Of a stretch of DNA of 64,000 nt, positions 1 to 8,890 are shown piece after piece (positions within the stretch are counted from its first letter, which is position 1; every line of letters starts with the position of its first letter). Under the pieces are notes generated by a model that had not been told where the DNA came from, did no database searches, and worked only from the letters and a program-made list of their open reading frames with translations. This DNA comes from Candidatus Latescibacterota bacterium (GTDB lineage Bacteria > JAAXHH01): positions 2,367,045-2,431,044 of the forward strand of contig JAJEAN010000007.1 of the NCBI GenBank assembly GCA_022822725.1, read 5' to 3'. Both the position numbers and the translations under genes were made by a program.

Positions 1-819
1 CGCCGCGATATCGATGGCGCCAATGAAGCTATTCTGCACGCCGGGCCTTGCGCCGGGTCCCGTGAGGGCGGCCGTCAACAGGGGATTGCCGACCATCAGG
101 CTCGACAGGCACTCGAAGATGAGGGCCAGTCCATAGCCTTTGTAGCCGGCCGCGGGCTGCAGGTACCGGGCCTTGCGGGGATCCGTCGTCGGATGTCCGT
201 CTCCGTCCAGCGCCCAGGTGTCGGGAATGGGCTCGCCCCGGTCCACGGCCACGTCCAGCTTGCCGAAAGCGGCCACGCTCGTGGCCATGTCCAGGGAAAT
301 GGCACGGCCGTCGCTTCCCGGTACGGCGATGGCTATCGGGCTGTTGTGCACCCCCGGCGCCCGCGCGCCCGGTGGGGCCATGTTCGGGGGATTGCAGACG
401 GACGCGATGCCGGCCATGTTCTCCCGGGCGGCCATCTGCGCGTAATACGCCATGGCGCCCTGGTGGGTCGTGTTACGGATCAGCACCCATCCGATGCCCG
501 CTCCGCGTGCCTTCGCGATGGCCTGCTCCATGGCGTAGGTCGTCACCACCGGTCCGAAGGCGCGGTCGGCCTCGATGAGCATCGTGGCGGGCGTCTCCCG
601 TTCGATCCGGATGTCCGGCCGGGGATTGTAGTGTCCGGCTTCCACCGCATGGACATATCCGTTGACCCGCTGGACACCGTGGGAGTCCACTCCTCGCAGG
701 TTCGCCCATACCAGCACTTCGGCTTCGATGGCCGCGTCTGCAGGCGTCAGGCCGGCCTGCTCGAATACCGCCGCCGTGAATGCCTGCAGTTTCTCCCCAT
801 CCACGCGGATATCCGCCAT
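1..819 (-). CDS. Ldh-family (malate/L-lactate-type) NAD(P)-dependent oxidoreductase, truncated by window edge
   Basis: The minus-strand frame stays open from the ATG at 819 to the window edge, giving 273 residues. The family is usually about 330-350 aa, so the C-terminus lies outside. An excellent ribosome site (AAAGGAG, 5 nt before ATG) fixes the start. Family marks are DSHG at residues 45-48 (the His is the usual catalytic residue), NTTHQGA near 116-122, and GYKGYGLAL in the C-terminal half. Members are soluble Rossmann-unrelated dehydrogenases that reduce or oxidise 2-hydroxy/2-keto acids such as malate, lactate, ureidoglycolate or sulfolactate. The substrate cannot be read from sequence alone. 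No neighbour in the window shares its strand next to it, so no pathway context is available. Confidence 0.9.
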   Translation of the reverse strand, partial: MADIRVDGEKLQAFTAAVFEQAGLTPADAAIEAEVLVWANLRGVDSHGVQRVNGYVHAVEAGHYNPRPDIRIERETPATMLIEADRAFGPVVTTYAMEQAIAKARGAGIGWVLIRNTTHQGAMAYYAQMAARENMAGIASVCNPPNMAPPGARAPGVHNSPIAIAVPGSDGRAISLDMATSVAAFGKLDVAVDRGEPIPDTWALDGDGHPTTDPRKARYLQPAAGYKGYGLALIFECLSSLMVGNPLLTAALTGPGARPGVQNSFIGAIDIAA

Positions 820-1080
820 GAGTCTCCTTTCCGATCGGTGTCCTGGCAACGCTTTCCGGTTCCCCGGATCACGGTGCCGGACTTCCGCATCCACGTACCG
901 AAGCGCCGCGAGACCGTGTCGCCGCAACCAACTGAGTATCGACAGACTGCCGTAAGATAGATGGGCGGATCACGCCGCGCCAGAGGTTACTTGCCTGCTC
1001 GAGATCCGGTCGGCCGTCATCCGGAACGGCGTCGATTCGGGACGCAGGTGGCCGGGGCGTCCCGCCCGGTATCTTCGTCG

Positions 1081-1109
1081 TTGACAAAGCCCTCGATGGT
1101 CGGTAAAGT
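1081..1109 (+). promoter_or_regulatory. Candidate sigma-70 promoter for yggT-tsaB-rimI
   Basis: TTGACA at 1081-1086, a 17-bp spacer and TAAAGT at 1104-1109 (4 of 6 to consensus) sit about 48 bp before the yggT start. The rest of the 820-1156 gap shows no supported gene; frames crossing it are short or shadows. Confidence 0.5.
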
Positions 1110-1156
1110 TCCCATGCATTTTGAGCGCAGCAGTCGTCGTCAAATAGGCCATTACC

Positions 1157-1405
1157 ATGATCCTGCTTCAGATTCTTCGTATATACCTGGTCCTGATCAT
1201 CGTCCGCGCGGTGATGTCCTGGTTCAACCCGGATCCATCCGCGCCGCTCGTGCGTATACTGACGTGGCTCACGGAGCCGGTCCTGTTGCCCTTCAGGCGG
1301 ATCATTCCACCTATCCCCGTGCCGAAGACCAACGTTCGGATCGATCTGGCTCCGATCTTCGTGCTGTTGATTGGCGGCTGGCTGTTGGCCAGACTGCGTT
1401 ATTAG
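1157..1405 (+). CDS. YggT family membrane protein
   Basis: This 82-residue protein has two hydrophobic segments (about 3-22 and 66-80) separated by a short stretch containing the family-typical SWFNPDPS and LLPFRRIIPP motifs. YggT proteins are small inner-membrane proteins with an unsettled role (linked in the literature to osmotic tolerance, photosystem factors and cell-division neighbours). The length matches a single YggT repeat; E. coli YggT has two. It is 12 nt from tsaB and probably shares the promoter at 1081. The ATG start is the only in-frame choice that keeps the first membrane helix whole. Confidence 0.85.
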   Translation: MILLQILRIYLVLIIVRAVMSWFNPDPSAPLVRILTWLTEPVLLPFRRIIPPIPVPKTNVRIDLAPIFVLLIGGWLLARLRY

Positions 1406-1417
1406 AGGAAACCGCCC

Positions 1418-2230
1418 ATGATCGTCGTGGGACTCGAGACTTCTTCCACGATCGCCGGGATCGCCGTGATCCGTGACCGGCAGGTGATGGCCGAAGCGTC
1501 GCAGGAGTTGGGCGGCGTGCACGCCGAAAAGCTGCCCGGAATGCTGGAACGCACGATGAGCGACCTGGAAATGCAGTGGTCGGAAGTGGAAGGGTTCGCC
1601 ATCTCGATCGGACCCGGATCGTATACCGGGCTGCGCGTGGGACTGAGCCTGGTCAAGGGCCTTGCCTACGTGACGAAGCAGCCGGTCGCCGCCGTACCCA
1701 CGCTCGACGCCATCGCTTTCCAGGTGCCCTGCTGCGGGAATCCCGTCCACGTGCTGACCGATGCCCGCAGGGGCCAGGTCTACGAAGCCCGTTACGACAC
1801 GTCCGGCGGCTGTCCCAGGCGGCAATCCGAATTCAGGGTGGGACCGATCGAAGACGTGCTTGCATCCATCAAGGACAAGGTGTTGCTCGTCGGCAGCGGC
1901 GTCGACGCGTACCGCCCGGACATCGTCGCCGCGCTCGGAGAACGGGCCTGCTTCCCGCCTGCCGGCACGGGACGGCCGATGGCCGCCTCGACCGCGTTTC
2001 TCGGCCAGGACCGCCTCGAGCGGGGCGAGCAGTCCGACCTGAACGCGCTCGAACCCCTGTATTTGCGGAAAACCGACTTCGCCAGGCAACCGCCCTCCCG
2101 GCTCGAACGGGCCGAACGGACGACGCCGGCCGATGCTTCCCCTGCCGCGCCTGCCTCTGCTGCGCCCGGCCCGGATGCCTCTCCTGGCCCACCCGGCCCG
2201 AGCGAACGGGCCGAAACCTCGTCTGAATGA
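1418..2230 (+). CDS. tsaB: tRNA threonylcarbamoyladenosine biosynthesis protein TsaB
   Basis: TsaB is the dimerisation subunit of the TsaBDE complex, which transfers threonylcarbamoyl to A37 of ANN-decoding tRNAs. The ASKHA-fold N-terminus (GLETSS, residues 5-10) and GPGSYTGLR at 65-73 are diagnostic. The core ends near residue 225. About 44 residues of Pro/Ala/Ser-rich, partly repetitive sequence follow (ADASPAAPASAAPGPDASPG within it), which is not part of the usual 220-240 aa protein and is probably disordered. rimI follows after 3 nt, a pairing known from other bacteria. TsaD and TsaE are not in the window. Confidence 0.93.
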   Translation: MIVVGLETSSTIAGIAVIRDRQVMAEASQELGGVHAEKLPGMLERTMSDLEMQWSEVEGFAISIGPGSYTGLRVGLSLVKGLAYVTKQPVAAVPTLDAIAFQVPCCGNPVHVLTDARRGQVYEARYDTSGGCPRRQSEFRVGPIEDVLASIKDKVLLVGSGVDAYRPDIVAALGERACFPPAGTGRPMAASTAFLGQDRLERGEQSDLNALEPLYLRKTDFARQPPSRLERAERTTPADASPAAPASAAPGPDASPGPPGPSERAETSSE

Positions 2231-2233
2231 CCC

Positions 2234-2692
2234 ATGGCCGAGGCGAAACCCTTCGTCATACGGGAAATGGACCGTTCTCATGTCCCTCAGGTCCTGGAAA
2301 TCGAACGGGCGTGCTATCCAGCGCCCTGGTCCGAATCCGCCTTTAACCATGAAATGACGTCGGAGTCATCCGTCGACCTGGTCGCGATGGCCGGGGAGAC
2401 GGTCGCGGGTTTCCTGGTGGGGTGGATCGCCGCTGACCAGGTGCACGTCGCCAACATCGCCGTGACGGCCGGGCATCGGCGCCGTGGTGTCGGAACGGAG
2501 ATGATGATGCGGCTTATCGGGGAGGCGGTCCGGCGGGGGTGCACTTCCTCCAGCCTGGAAGTGCGGGAGTCGAACCTGGCGGCCCGGTCGATGTACAGCC
2601 GGCTGGGATACCACGCGGTTGCCCTGCGGAAGTCCTACTATTCGAATCCTGCCGAAGACGCCGTGATCATGGTAAAGGACCTGGAAGCATAG
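2234..2692 (+). CDS. rimI: Ribosomal-protein-alanine N-acetyltransferase RimI
   Basis: This 152-residue GNAT protein carries the acetyl-CoA pyrophosphate loop RRRGVG at 82-87 and the C-terminal SxLEVRESNLAARSMYSRLGY pattern typical of RimI, which acetylates the N-terminus of ribosomal protein S18. It starts 3 nt after tsaB, so the two are probably co-translated. Length matches the family (about 150 aa). A broader GNAT specificity cannot be excluded, but the tsaB-rimI order supports the assignment. Confidence 0.9.
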   Translation: MAEAKPFVIREMDRSHVPQVLEIERACYPAPWSESAFNHEMTSESSVDLVAMAGETVAGFLVGWIAADQVHVANIAVTAGHRRRGVGTEMMMRLIGEAVRRGCTSSSLEVRESNLAARSMYSRLGYHAVALRKSYYSNPAEDAVIMVKDLEA

Positions 2693-2696
2693 TGTT

Positions 2697-2710
2697 TAGC
2701 GCTGGCGCTA
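2697..2710. terminator. Small hairpin between converging genes
   Basis: TAGCGC-TG-GCGCTA is a perfect 6-bp inverted repeat exactly where rimI (plus) and the glycosyltransferase (minus, stop at 2708) converge. There is no T run, so it is at best a weak bidirectional end signal. Confidence 0.25.
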
Positions 2711-3886
2711 TCGAAAGGCATTGACCCCGCCCGTCATCAGCTTCTCCAGCACGGCAGTCGCGGATCGTCCGATCTGTACCGTGGAAGCGTGGTCGCGGAA
2801 GACGCGGCTGCCGCCCTCGGCGATCCTGCGCAGCAGTTCGCGGTCCCCGTGCAGCCGGCGGATGGCGCCGGCGAGCGCTTCCGAGTCTCCGCGCCTGCAC
2901 AGCACCGCGCTTTCCCCGTCGGTCAACAGTTCACGGACGGACGGGGAATCGGCTGTGATGACCGCCTTGCCCGCCGAGAGGGCCACGAACACCTTGCCGG
3001 GGATCACGCGGGCCGCTTTGCCCGACGTACCGAAAATACCGAGACATACGCCCCATCCCTGCAGGAACCGGTGCAACTGCTCGTAGGGGATCCAATCGGT
3101 GAAGCGTACGTTTTCCAGGTTCAGCCTCCGCGCGGTCTCGTGTATTTCCTCGGTCAGTTGACCCGATCCGACGAAATGAAAGACGATTTCCGGTTCGTCC
3201 TTCAGGCGGTTCGCCGCTTCCAGCATGAACGGCAAGCCGTGAAGCGGTATGAACTTGCCGACGAATAAGACCCTGAAGGAAGTGTCCTCCGAGGGCGTGG
3301 CTCCGTTCACATCCTCCTGCGCGTCCGGTTCCACGGCGCCGACGAATACCCGGGCAAACCGCTTCCGGGGCAGGTTGAATTCCTGTACGAAGTAGTCTAT
3401 GTGGGCTTCCGTGTCGAGCAACACGAGGTCGGCCTTCGCGCAGGTCTGCCGGTCCAGCCAGCGCAAGATCCGGCTCATGAGCGTGCCGTCCGCGAAGGAC
3501 CGGCGGTCATCGACGAGGGTGTCGTAGAGGGAGATCAGCGGACTGAAGACGAGAGGCCGCCGCGGCAGCCTGGTCAACAGCCATGCCATCGGCATATCGA
3601 AATGGCCAATGTATCCGACCAGCATGACGTCGTAGCGGCCGACCGTGAAGACATATTTGAGCAACAACCGGAAGTAAGCCAGCTTCAGTTCCACGGCGCG
3701 CAACACCAGCGACCATGGTCCCAGGTACCGGCCGGTCTTGTCGCGTTCCTTTTCCCAGAGGGGCACATGGCACTCCAGGACCTGCCAGCCGGACCGCTTC
3801 AGGCCTTCGACGAGTGTCCGGTTGCGCGGATAATCGCGTTCGTAGGTGCCGAAGAAGCAGATCCGCCCGCGCGGGGTGGGTGTCAT
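2708..3886 (-). CDS. Glycosyltransferase, GT-B fold (GT4-like)
   Basis: The 392-residue protein has the two-Rossmann-domain layout of GT-B enzymes. An N-terminal domain starts RICFFGTYERDYPRN; a C-terminal nucleotide-sugar domain includes FRVLFVGKFIPLHG (about 205-218) and a late ALSAGKAVITADSPSVRELL segment matching the donor-binding region of GT4 enzymes. It is the last gene of a three-glycosyltransferase run, 4 nt after the GT2 gene, with GAGG just before its ATG. Such enzymes add sugars to lipid-linked or protein-linked glycans at the cytoplasmic membrane face. Donor and acceptor are unknown. Confidence 0.85.
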   Translation of the reverse strand: MTPTPRGRICFFGTYERDYPRNRTLVEGLKRSGWQVLECHVPLWEKERDKTGRYLGPWSLVLRAVELKLAYFRLLLKYVFTVGRYDVMLVGYIGHFDMPMAWLLTRLPRRPLVFSPLISLYDTLVDDRRSFADGTLMSRILRWLDRQTCAKADLVLLDTEAHIDYFVQEFNLPRKRFARVFVGAVEPDAQEDVNGATPSEDTSFRVLFVGKFIPLHGLPFMLEAANRLKDEPEIVFHFVGSGQLTEEIHETARRLNLENVRFTDWIPYEQLHRFLQGWGVCLGIFGTSGKAARVIPGKVFVALSAGKAVITADSPSVRELLTDGESAVLCRRGDSEALAGAIRRLHGDRELLRRIAEGGSRVFRDHASTVQIGRSATAVLEKLMTGGVNAFR

Positions 3887-3890
3887 GACC

Positions 3891-4814
3891 TCATCCCAGC
3901 CGCTCCCGGACGGCGTAGTCTTCCGTGCGCCGGGCCTGGTGGGCGATCATTTCGGCGATCAGCCCCATGGAGACCAGCTGGATACCGAGGACCATGAGAA
4001 ATACGGAGAACAGCAACAAGGGACGGGTCCCGATGCCGACGCCGGTCAGCCAGAGCCAGGTCAGGTAGAACGCGATCCCCACGCCGACGGTGAAGGACAA
4101 CAGGCCGAAGGAGCCGAACAGGTGAAGCGGCCGCCGGGTGAAGTTCGACACGAAGTAGACGGTCAGCAGGTCGAAGAACCCGTGGGTGAACCGTCCCAGG
4201 CCGAACTTGCTGCGGCCGTGCTTCCTGGGATGATGCAGCACCGGCGTTTCCGTCACGCGGAAACCGGCCCAGTGCGCAAGCACCGGCAGATAGCGGTGGA
4301 GTTCGCCGTAGACGGGAATGGTCTCCACGACGGCCCGGCGATAGGCTTTCAGGCCGCAGTTGAAATCGTGTAGCCGCAGGCCGCTGACGAGCCCCGTGAC
4401 CCGGTTGAACAGCTTCGATGGGATGCGCTTGGACAGCGGGTCCTTCCGCGTTTTCTTCCAGCCGGAGACCAGGTCGAAGCCCTCGCCCAACAGGTCGACC
4501 ATGCCGGGCACTTCCGCGGGATCGTCCTGCAGGTCTCCGTCCATGGTCACGACGACCTCGCCGCGGCTCGCTTCGAAGCCCACCGCCAGCGCCGCGGACT
4601 TCCCGTAGTTGCGGCGGAACCGGATGGCCCTCACCCGGTCGTCCTCTTCCCGGAGCCGGCGCAGTTCGTCGAAGGAACCATCCCGGCTTCCATCGTCGAC
4701 GAAAAGCACCTCGAAAGACTTCCCCGACGCCTCGAGGGCCGCCACAATGCGCTCGTGGAGTTCCCGCAGGCTCTCCGCCTCGTTGAACAGGGGAATCACG
4801 ACGGTGATGTCCAT
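3891..4814 (-). CDS. GT2 family glycosyltransferase, polyprenyl-phosphate type (DPM1/ArnC-like)
   Basis: I place the start at the ATG at 4814 (MDITVVIPLFNE), which has GGGAGGAG just upstream; the frame is open to 4859 but that would add 15 atypical residues. The 307-residue product has a GT-A domain with VDDGSRDGS and the DxD-like MDGDLQDDP (about 92-100), then two C-terminal membrane helices (about 233-255 and 266-290). This is the architecture of enzymes that load a sugar onto undecaprenyl phosphate. With the neighbouring GT4 genes and the DUF2723 protein upstream it suggests lipid-linked glycan assembly feeding an extracytoplasmic transferase (inference). Confidence 0.9.
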   Translation of the reverse strand: MDITVVIPLFNEAESLRELHERIVAALEASGKSFEVLFVDDGSRDGSFDELRRLREEDDRVRAIRFRRNYGKSAALAVGFEASRGEVVVTMDGDLQDDPAEVPGMVDLLGEGFDLVSGWKKTRKDPLSKRIPSKLFNRVTGLVSGLRLHDFNCGLKAYRRAVVETIPVYGELHRYLPVLAHWAGFRVTETPVLHHPRKHGRSKFGLGRFTHGFFDLLTVYFVSNFTRRPLHLFGSFGLLSFTVGVGIAFYLTWLWLTGVGIGTRPLLLFSVFLMVLGIQLVSMGLIAEMIAHQARRTEDYAVRERLG

Positions 4815-4848
4815 CTTCTCCTCCCTGTCATCCGTTGTCGCAGGTTCG

Positions 4849-6045
4849 TCACGCGGCATCGGGGCTTTCCCCCATCGAACGCCGGATAACCTGCAGCGTC
4901 TGCCTGGCCGTATTCTCCCAGGTGTAAAGCCTGCTCCTCGCTACGGCATTCCCGGCGAGCCGTTCACGCTCCTCCCGGTCGTGCAACAGGCCGATCAGCG
5001 CCCGCGCCATGGCCTTCCGGTCCCCGGGCGGTACCAGCACGCCCGTTTCCCCGTCGACCACGGCGTCTCTGAGTCCGGGCACATGCGCAGCCACGACCGG
5101 CACGCCGCAGGCATTGGCCTCGATCACGGTGATCCCCCAACCTTCCTTGCTCGAGGGACAGGCCGCCAACTCGGCGCAGGTCAGCAGGCGCAGTTTTTCA
5201 TCCTCGGAAACGAAACCCGTGAAACGCACCACGTCGTCCAGGCCCATGGAACGCGTCAATGACTCGAGCGCGCGCCGCCGGTCGCCTGTCCCCACGATCA
5301 CCAGGCGCGCACCGGGCACCTCCTCGCGGACGATCGCCATGGCCTGGATCAGGTGATCCACGTTCTTGTACTTCTTGAGGCGGCCGAGGTAGATGACCAG
5401 GCCGGGCTCCTTCCCGTCCGGAGCGGCAGGCGCATCCTTCCCGTCCGAAGCGGCCGGCGCATCCTCCTGGACCGGAGCGGCCGGCGCATCGTTGATCCCT
5501 GCGTCCAGAAACCGGCGGTCCAGTCCGTTGTGCACGACGCTGATCCGGTCCGCCGCGACCCCCATCCTCACAAGTTCGTCACGGGTGCTTTCGGAAACCG
5601 CTTCGAAGAGGCAACGGCGGTACACCCGGGGGATCAGCCGTTCCATGAAGTACAGGTAGGTCGCGAGCAGCGGATTGATTTCCCGGTAGAACGTGGTCCC
5701 GAAAAGATGGTGCAGCAGGACCATCAGCGGGGGACCGTTCAGAAACCAGGGCATCAGTGCAGGGATCTTGTTGATGTCTTCGATGACGACGTCGAAGGGC
5801 AGGCGGGCCAGGCGTCTCCGGTAGTACCAGGGCGCGGTAAGGTTGAACGTCCATTTCCCGCCGTGACGGATGACATCGATTCCGTCGATCCGCTCGGATT
5901 CCGCCGCGCCGGGGAACCGGCTGCAGAGCACGGTGACCTGGTGCCCCCACGCGGCGATCCGCGAGAAAGTCTCGTGCAGGTGTACTTCGGCGCCGCCCGC
6001 TTCCGGGTTGCGGATATCCCTCCAGTTTATGACCAGAATGCGCAT
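4849..6045 (-). CDS. GT4 family glycosyltransferase with a repetitive interdomain insertion
   Basis: The 398-residue protein starts MRILVINWRDIRNPEAGGAE, the GT4 N-terminal pattern with the Gly-rich acceptor loop. The C-terminal domain contains LVIYLGRLKKYKNVD, the CPSSKEGWGITVIEANACG donor motif and GLRDAVVDGETGVLV. Between the domains (about 185-212) lies a 27-residue low-complexity stretch encoded by three 27-bp repeats, absent from typical relatives. The two catalytic Rossmann domains look intact, so the insertion is likely a tolerated linker expansion. It sits upstream of the GT2 gene in the same run. Confidence 0.88.
   Translation of the reverse strand: MRILVINWRDIRNPEAGGAEVHLHETFSRIAAWGHQVTVLCSRFPGAAESERIDGIDVIRHGGKWTFNLTAPWYYRRRLARLPFDVVIEDINKIPALMPWFLNGPPLMVLLHHLFGTTFYREINPLLATYLYFMERLIPRVYRRCLFEAVSESTRDELVRMGVAADRISVVHNGLDRRFLDAGINDAPAAPVQEDAPAASDGKDAPAAPDGKEPGLVIYLGRLKKYKNVDHLIQAMAIVREEVPGARLVIVGTGDRRRALESLTRSMGLDDVVRFTGFVSEDEKLRLLTCAELAACPSSKEGWGITVIEANACGVPVVAAHVPGLRDAVVDGETGVLVPPGDRKAMARALIGLLHDREERERLAGNAVARSRLYTWENTARQTLQVIRRSMGESPDAA
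5411..5491. repeat. Three 27-bp in-frame tandem repeats inside the GT4 gene
   Basis: Units at 5411-5437, 5438-5464 and 5465-5491 share the core GGAGCGGC(C/A)GGCGCATC. On the coding strand they give DAPAA-type nonapeptides in the interdomain linker. Confidence 0.85.
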
Positions 6046-6160
6046 TTGACTGAACCGGCAGGCATCCCGCGATAGGCAGCAGGACGCGACGACCCCGGAC
6101 CGTCCCGGACACCGGACGCGGCCGGTCTCAGGGAATCAGGATCCGGGGCGCGGCAGGACC

Positions 6161-8890
6161 TCAGGGCGCGCTCGTATCGCCGGCATCCTCGAGATCCTCG
6201 ATCATTTCCTGTACGACCGTATCCCCCGGCGCGATCCGTTGCCACCTCTCGAGCGTTTCAAGCATGCGGTCCGAATCAGCCATCTGGAAATAGAGATTCA
6301 CCAGCTGATCGTATCCCGTGGTGTATTCGGGATGGGCGGAAACGCCCCGTTCCAGCAGTTCGGCGGCCTCCGACTCGCGCCCCTGTCTCCGCAAGGCCTG
6401 GCTCAGGATGGTATACCCGTCGAAGGTACTGAAGTCCCCGGCCAGCTCAGACGCAAGGTCCTCGACTTCGGAGAACTCGCCCAGATCGGCGTTGAACTGG
6501 ATGAGCATCAGCCGTTCGAACGCGCCGTTCGTGATATTGTACTCCAGGTACTTCTCGATGGTCTCGATAGCCTGGGCCGGCCGGCCGCGCTTCCACTCGA
6601 TCAGCGCCAGTTGATGGAAGGACACGGTGTAGTTCCGCAGGAGGGTGCGGACCTGCGGGTCCTTGTAGACATCCGGATCCGCTATGCCGCGGTATTTGTA
6701 TACGTTCCAGAGGTTGTGCCGCGTCCGATCCACGTCCATCAGGTCCGGATCGGGATCCGGGAGGACCTGCCAGACCATGCCTTCCAGTTGCAGGTAGTCG
6801 TCCAGGCCCACGTCGTTCTCCGGCGAGACGGTCACGGCGAAGTATACGGGTTTCTCCCAGTTGTTCTGCTCCAGGATGTGCAGGATCATCAAATCCTGGA
6901 CCCTGAGATATCCGATGTCCTCTCCCAGCATGCCGGCCGGGGGCACGGTCCACGTAATGCCCGCGGTATGCACTTCCCGTTCCTCCCAGCCCTGGATGTT
7001 CAGCATGTCGATGGTCTCGTCGGTATAGGCGATGGGCACCTTCGGTTCCATGTGCTTCAGTTGCTTGATGTACCAGTTCGTGTTGAGGAGGCTGAGATTG
7101 ATCACCCGCACGTCCTTGCGGATGCCTTCCACTTCCTGGAGGAACCAGAGGGTGAAGGTGTCGTTGTCGCCGTTCGTGAAGATGAGACCGTTCTCGTCGC
7201 AGGACTGCAGCATGTTGTAGGCGTAGTCGTAGGGTATGTAGTTGCCTTCCCGGGAATGGGATTCGTAGTGATAGGCAAAGGGAACAAGGGGCAGTGCGGT
7301 CATAAGCACGGCGATGCCGGCCGTACCCTTCTCCACGGGCAGCCGCAGCCGGTCCAGCCAGACGCCGACCTGGGTCAGCAGCGACCGGACGCCGATCCCC
7401 ATCAGCACAGCGGCGAATACGAAGGCGGGCGTGTAGAAGTAGTCCCGGATGCGGACCTCCCGCTGTATGCCGCGCGAACCGTCCGAAAAGTTCATGTACA
7501 GGATGAGCCCGATGCTGCAGATCAGCAGCATGGCGACCAGGAAAACCACGCTGCGCCGGTCCCGCTCCGCCTGGGAGACGATGCCCAGGGCGACCAGCAG
7601 GACGGGAAAGAGCCAGAAGGGAAAGGACGGGGCGCTGAACTGACGGGAAAAGAACCGCCAGAACCCCATGTTTTCTCCGTTTCCGAACTGGGAGGACCAG
7701 CTGCCCTTTCGGTTGAGCATCGATTCGAACATGCTTTCCTGGCCGTACTGCTTGCGTTCCAGAAAACCCTCGAAGTTCTGCCAGCTCGACGGGTCGTTTT
7801 CGTTGATGATGGGCTGCTGGGCCGCCCGGATCGGCACGTAGAAGTTCACGGAATAGCCCAGTACGGCGAGAAAGAGCACCACCGTCCAGAACGGCCACTT
7901 GTAGCGCCCGGGACCGTCGGCCGTGGTCGAGACCAGGGCGAGGGCCGCGCTCACCAGCGCCAGGCTGAACATCACCGTGCCGAACGTGGCCTCGAATCCG
8001 CCGATCACGATCAGCGGAAGTCCATTGTATGCGCCCACGCCGTCCATGCCGAAGAACGTCACGGCGACCGCGGCCAGGCACAGCAGCGCCGGGTAGCCCC
8101 ACGGCAGCCGGCCCCTGGTGAGGACCAGCCCGGCGATGGCCAGGGGAACCGCGACGAAAAACACGTCGATGGAAGCCACGACGCTGAACAGGATCAGGCC
8201 CATGGCCGCGCAAAGCAGCACCAGTTTCCGGTCCGAACGGATGACCCGGTCCGTGAAGACCACGCAGAGCGCTACGGCCGGCAGTATCAGCATGGTGAAC
8301 ATGTGCACGGCGATGCCGAGAAAGGCCAGGTAGCCGACCAGGAAGAGATATCGCTCGCTGCCGCTTTGCTCGTGCCGTTCGACCCAGTGCAGCATCAACC
8401 AGGTACAGGCCACCATGCACAGCATGGAGAGCGCGTACACCTCGGCTTCCACCGCGTTGAACCAGAACGTATCGGAGAAGGCCAGCAGAAGCCCGCCCGT
8501 CAGCGCGCTGCAACAGACCGCCAGGCTTTCGCAGAAGGACAGCCGATCCCGTTCCCGGTTGAGCGTAACCGCCTTCACGATGACCAGGTAAACGGCCGTC
8601 ACCGTGAGCGCGCTGAAGAGGCACGAGGAAAAGTTCACCAGCCAGGCGATGCCCATGCCCAGGTCGGGCAGTACGGAGAAAAGCCGGCCGATCAGGATGT
8701 AGAGCGGAGATCCCGGCGGATGGGGAATGCCCAGGATATAGGATGCCGCGATGAATTCGCCGCCGTCCCAGAAGGGCACCGTGGGCGCGATGGTCTTGGT
8801 GTACACGGCCAGCGATACGATGAACGCCACCGCCATGCCGGTCATGGAAACAACGCGATAGGCAACCATGTGCTCGTAATCCTCAGTCAC
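6161..8890 (-). CDS. DUF2723 / TMEM260-like multi-membrane glycosyltransferase with C-terminal TPR-like region
   Basis: The 909-residue protein opens with a membrane helix and the family signature TVPFWDGGEFIAASYILGIPHPPGSPLY (about 37-64), where the acidic DGGE resembles the catalytic loop of GT-C enzymes. Roughly a dozen hydrophobic helices follow to about residue 520. A soluble region comes next with FTNGDNDTFTLWFLQEVEG (about 565-583), then helical repeats (about 740-900; YTILSQALRRQGRESEAAELLERG) resembling TPRs. The human relative TMEM260 is a protein O-mannosyltransferase, so transfer of a lipid-linked sugar to exported proteins is plausible but unproven here. GTG start overlaps the upstream phosphoesterase stop by 4 nt (GTGA). 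Confidence 0.85.
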   Translation of the reverse strand: MTEDYEHMVAYRVVSMTGMAVAFIVSLAVYTKTIAPTVPFWDGGEFIAASYILGIPHPPGSPLYILIGRLFSVLPDLGMGIAWLVNFSSCLFSALTVTAVYLVIVKAVTLNRERDRLSFCESLAVCCSALTGGLLLAFSDTFWFNAVEAEVYALSMLCMVACTWLMLHWVERHEQSGSERYLFLVGYLAFLGIAVHMFTMLILPAVALCVVFTDRVIRSDRKLVLLCAAMGLILFSVVASIDVFFVAVPLAIAGLVLTRGRLPWGYPALLCLAAVAVTFFGMDGVGAYNGLPLIVIGGFEATFGTVMFSLALVSAALALVSTTADGPGRYKWPFWTVVLFLAVLGYSVNFYVPIRAAQQPIINENDPSSWQNFEGFLERKQYGQESMFESMLNRKGSWSSQFGNGENMGFWRFFSRQFSAPSFPFWLFPVLLVALGIVSQAERDRRSVVFLVAMLLICSIGLILYMNFSDGSRGIQREVRIRDYFYTPAFVFAAVLMGIGVRSLLTQVGVWLDRLRLPVEKGTAGIAVLMTALPLVPFAYHYESHSREGNYIPYDYAYNMLQSCDENGLIFTNGDNDTFTLWFLQEVEGIRKDVRVINLSLLNTNWYIKQLKHMEPKVPIAYTDETIDMLNIQGWEEREVHTAGITWTVPPAGMLGEDIGYLRVQDLMILHILEQNNWEKPVYFAVTVSPENDVGLDDYLQLEGMVWQVLPDPDPDLMDVDRTRHNLWNVYKYRGIADPDVYKDPQVRTLLRNYTVSFHQLALIEWKRGRPAQAIETIEKYLEYNITNGAFERLMLIQFNADLGEFSEVEDLASELAGDFSTFDGYTILSQALRRQGRESEAAELLERGVSAHPEYTTGYDQLVNLYFQMADSDRMLETLERWQRIAPGDTVVQEMIEDLEDAGDTSAP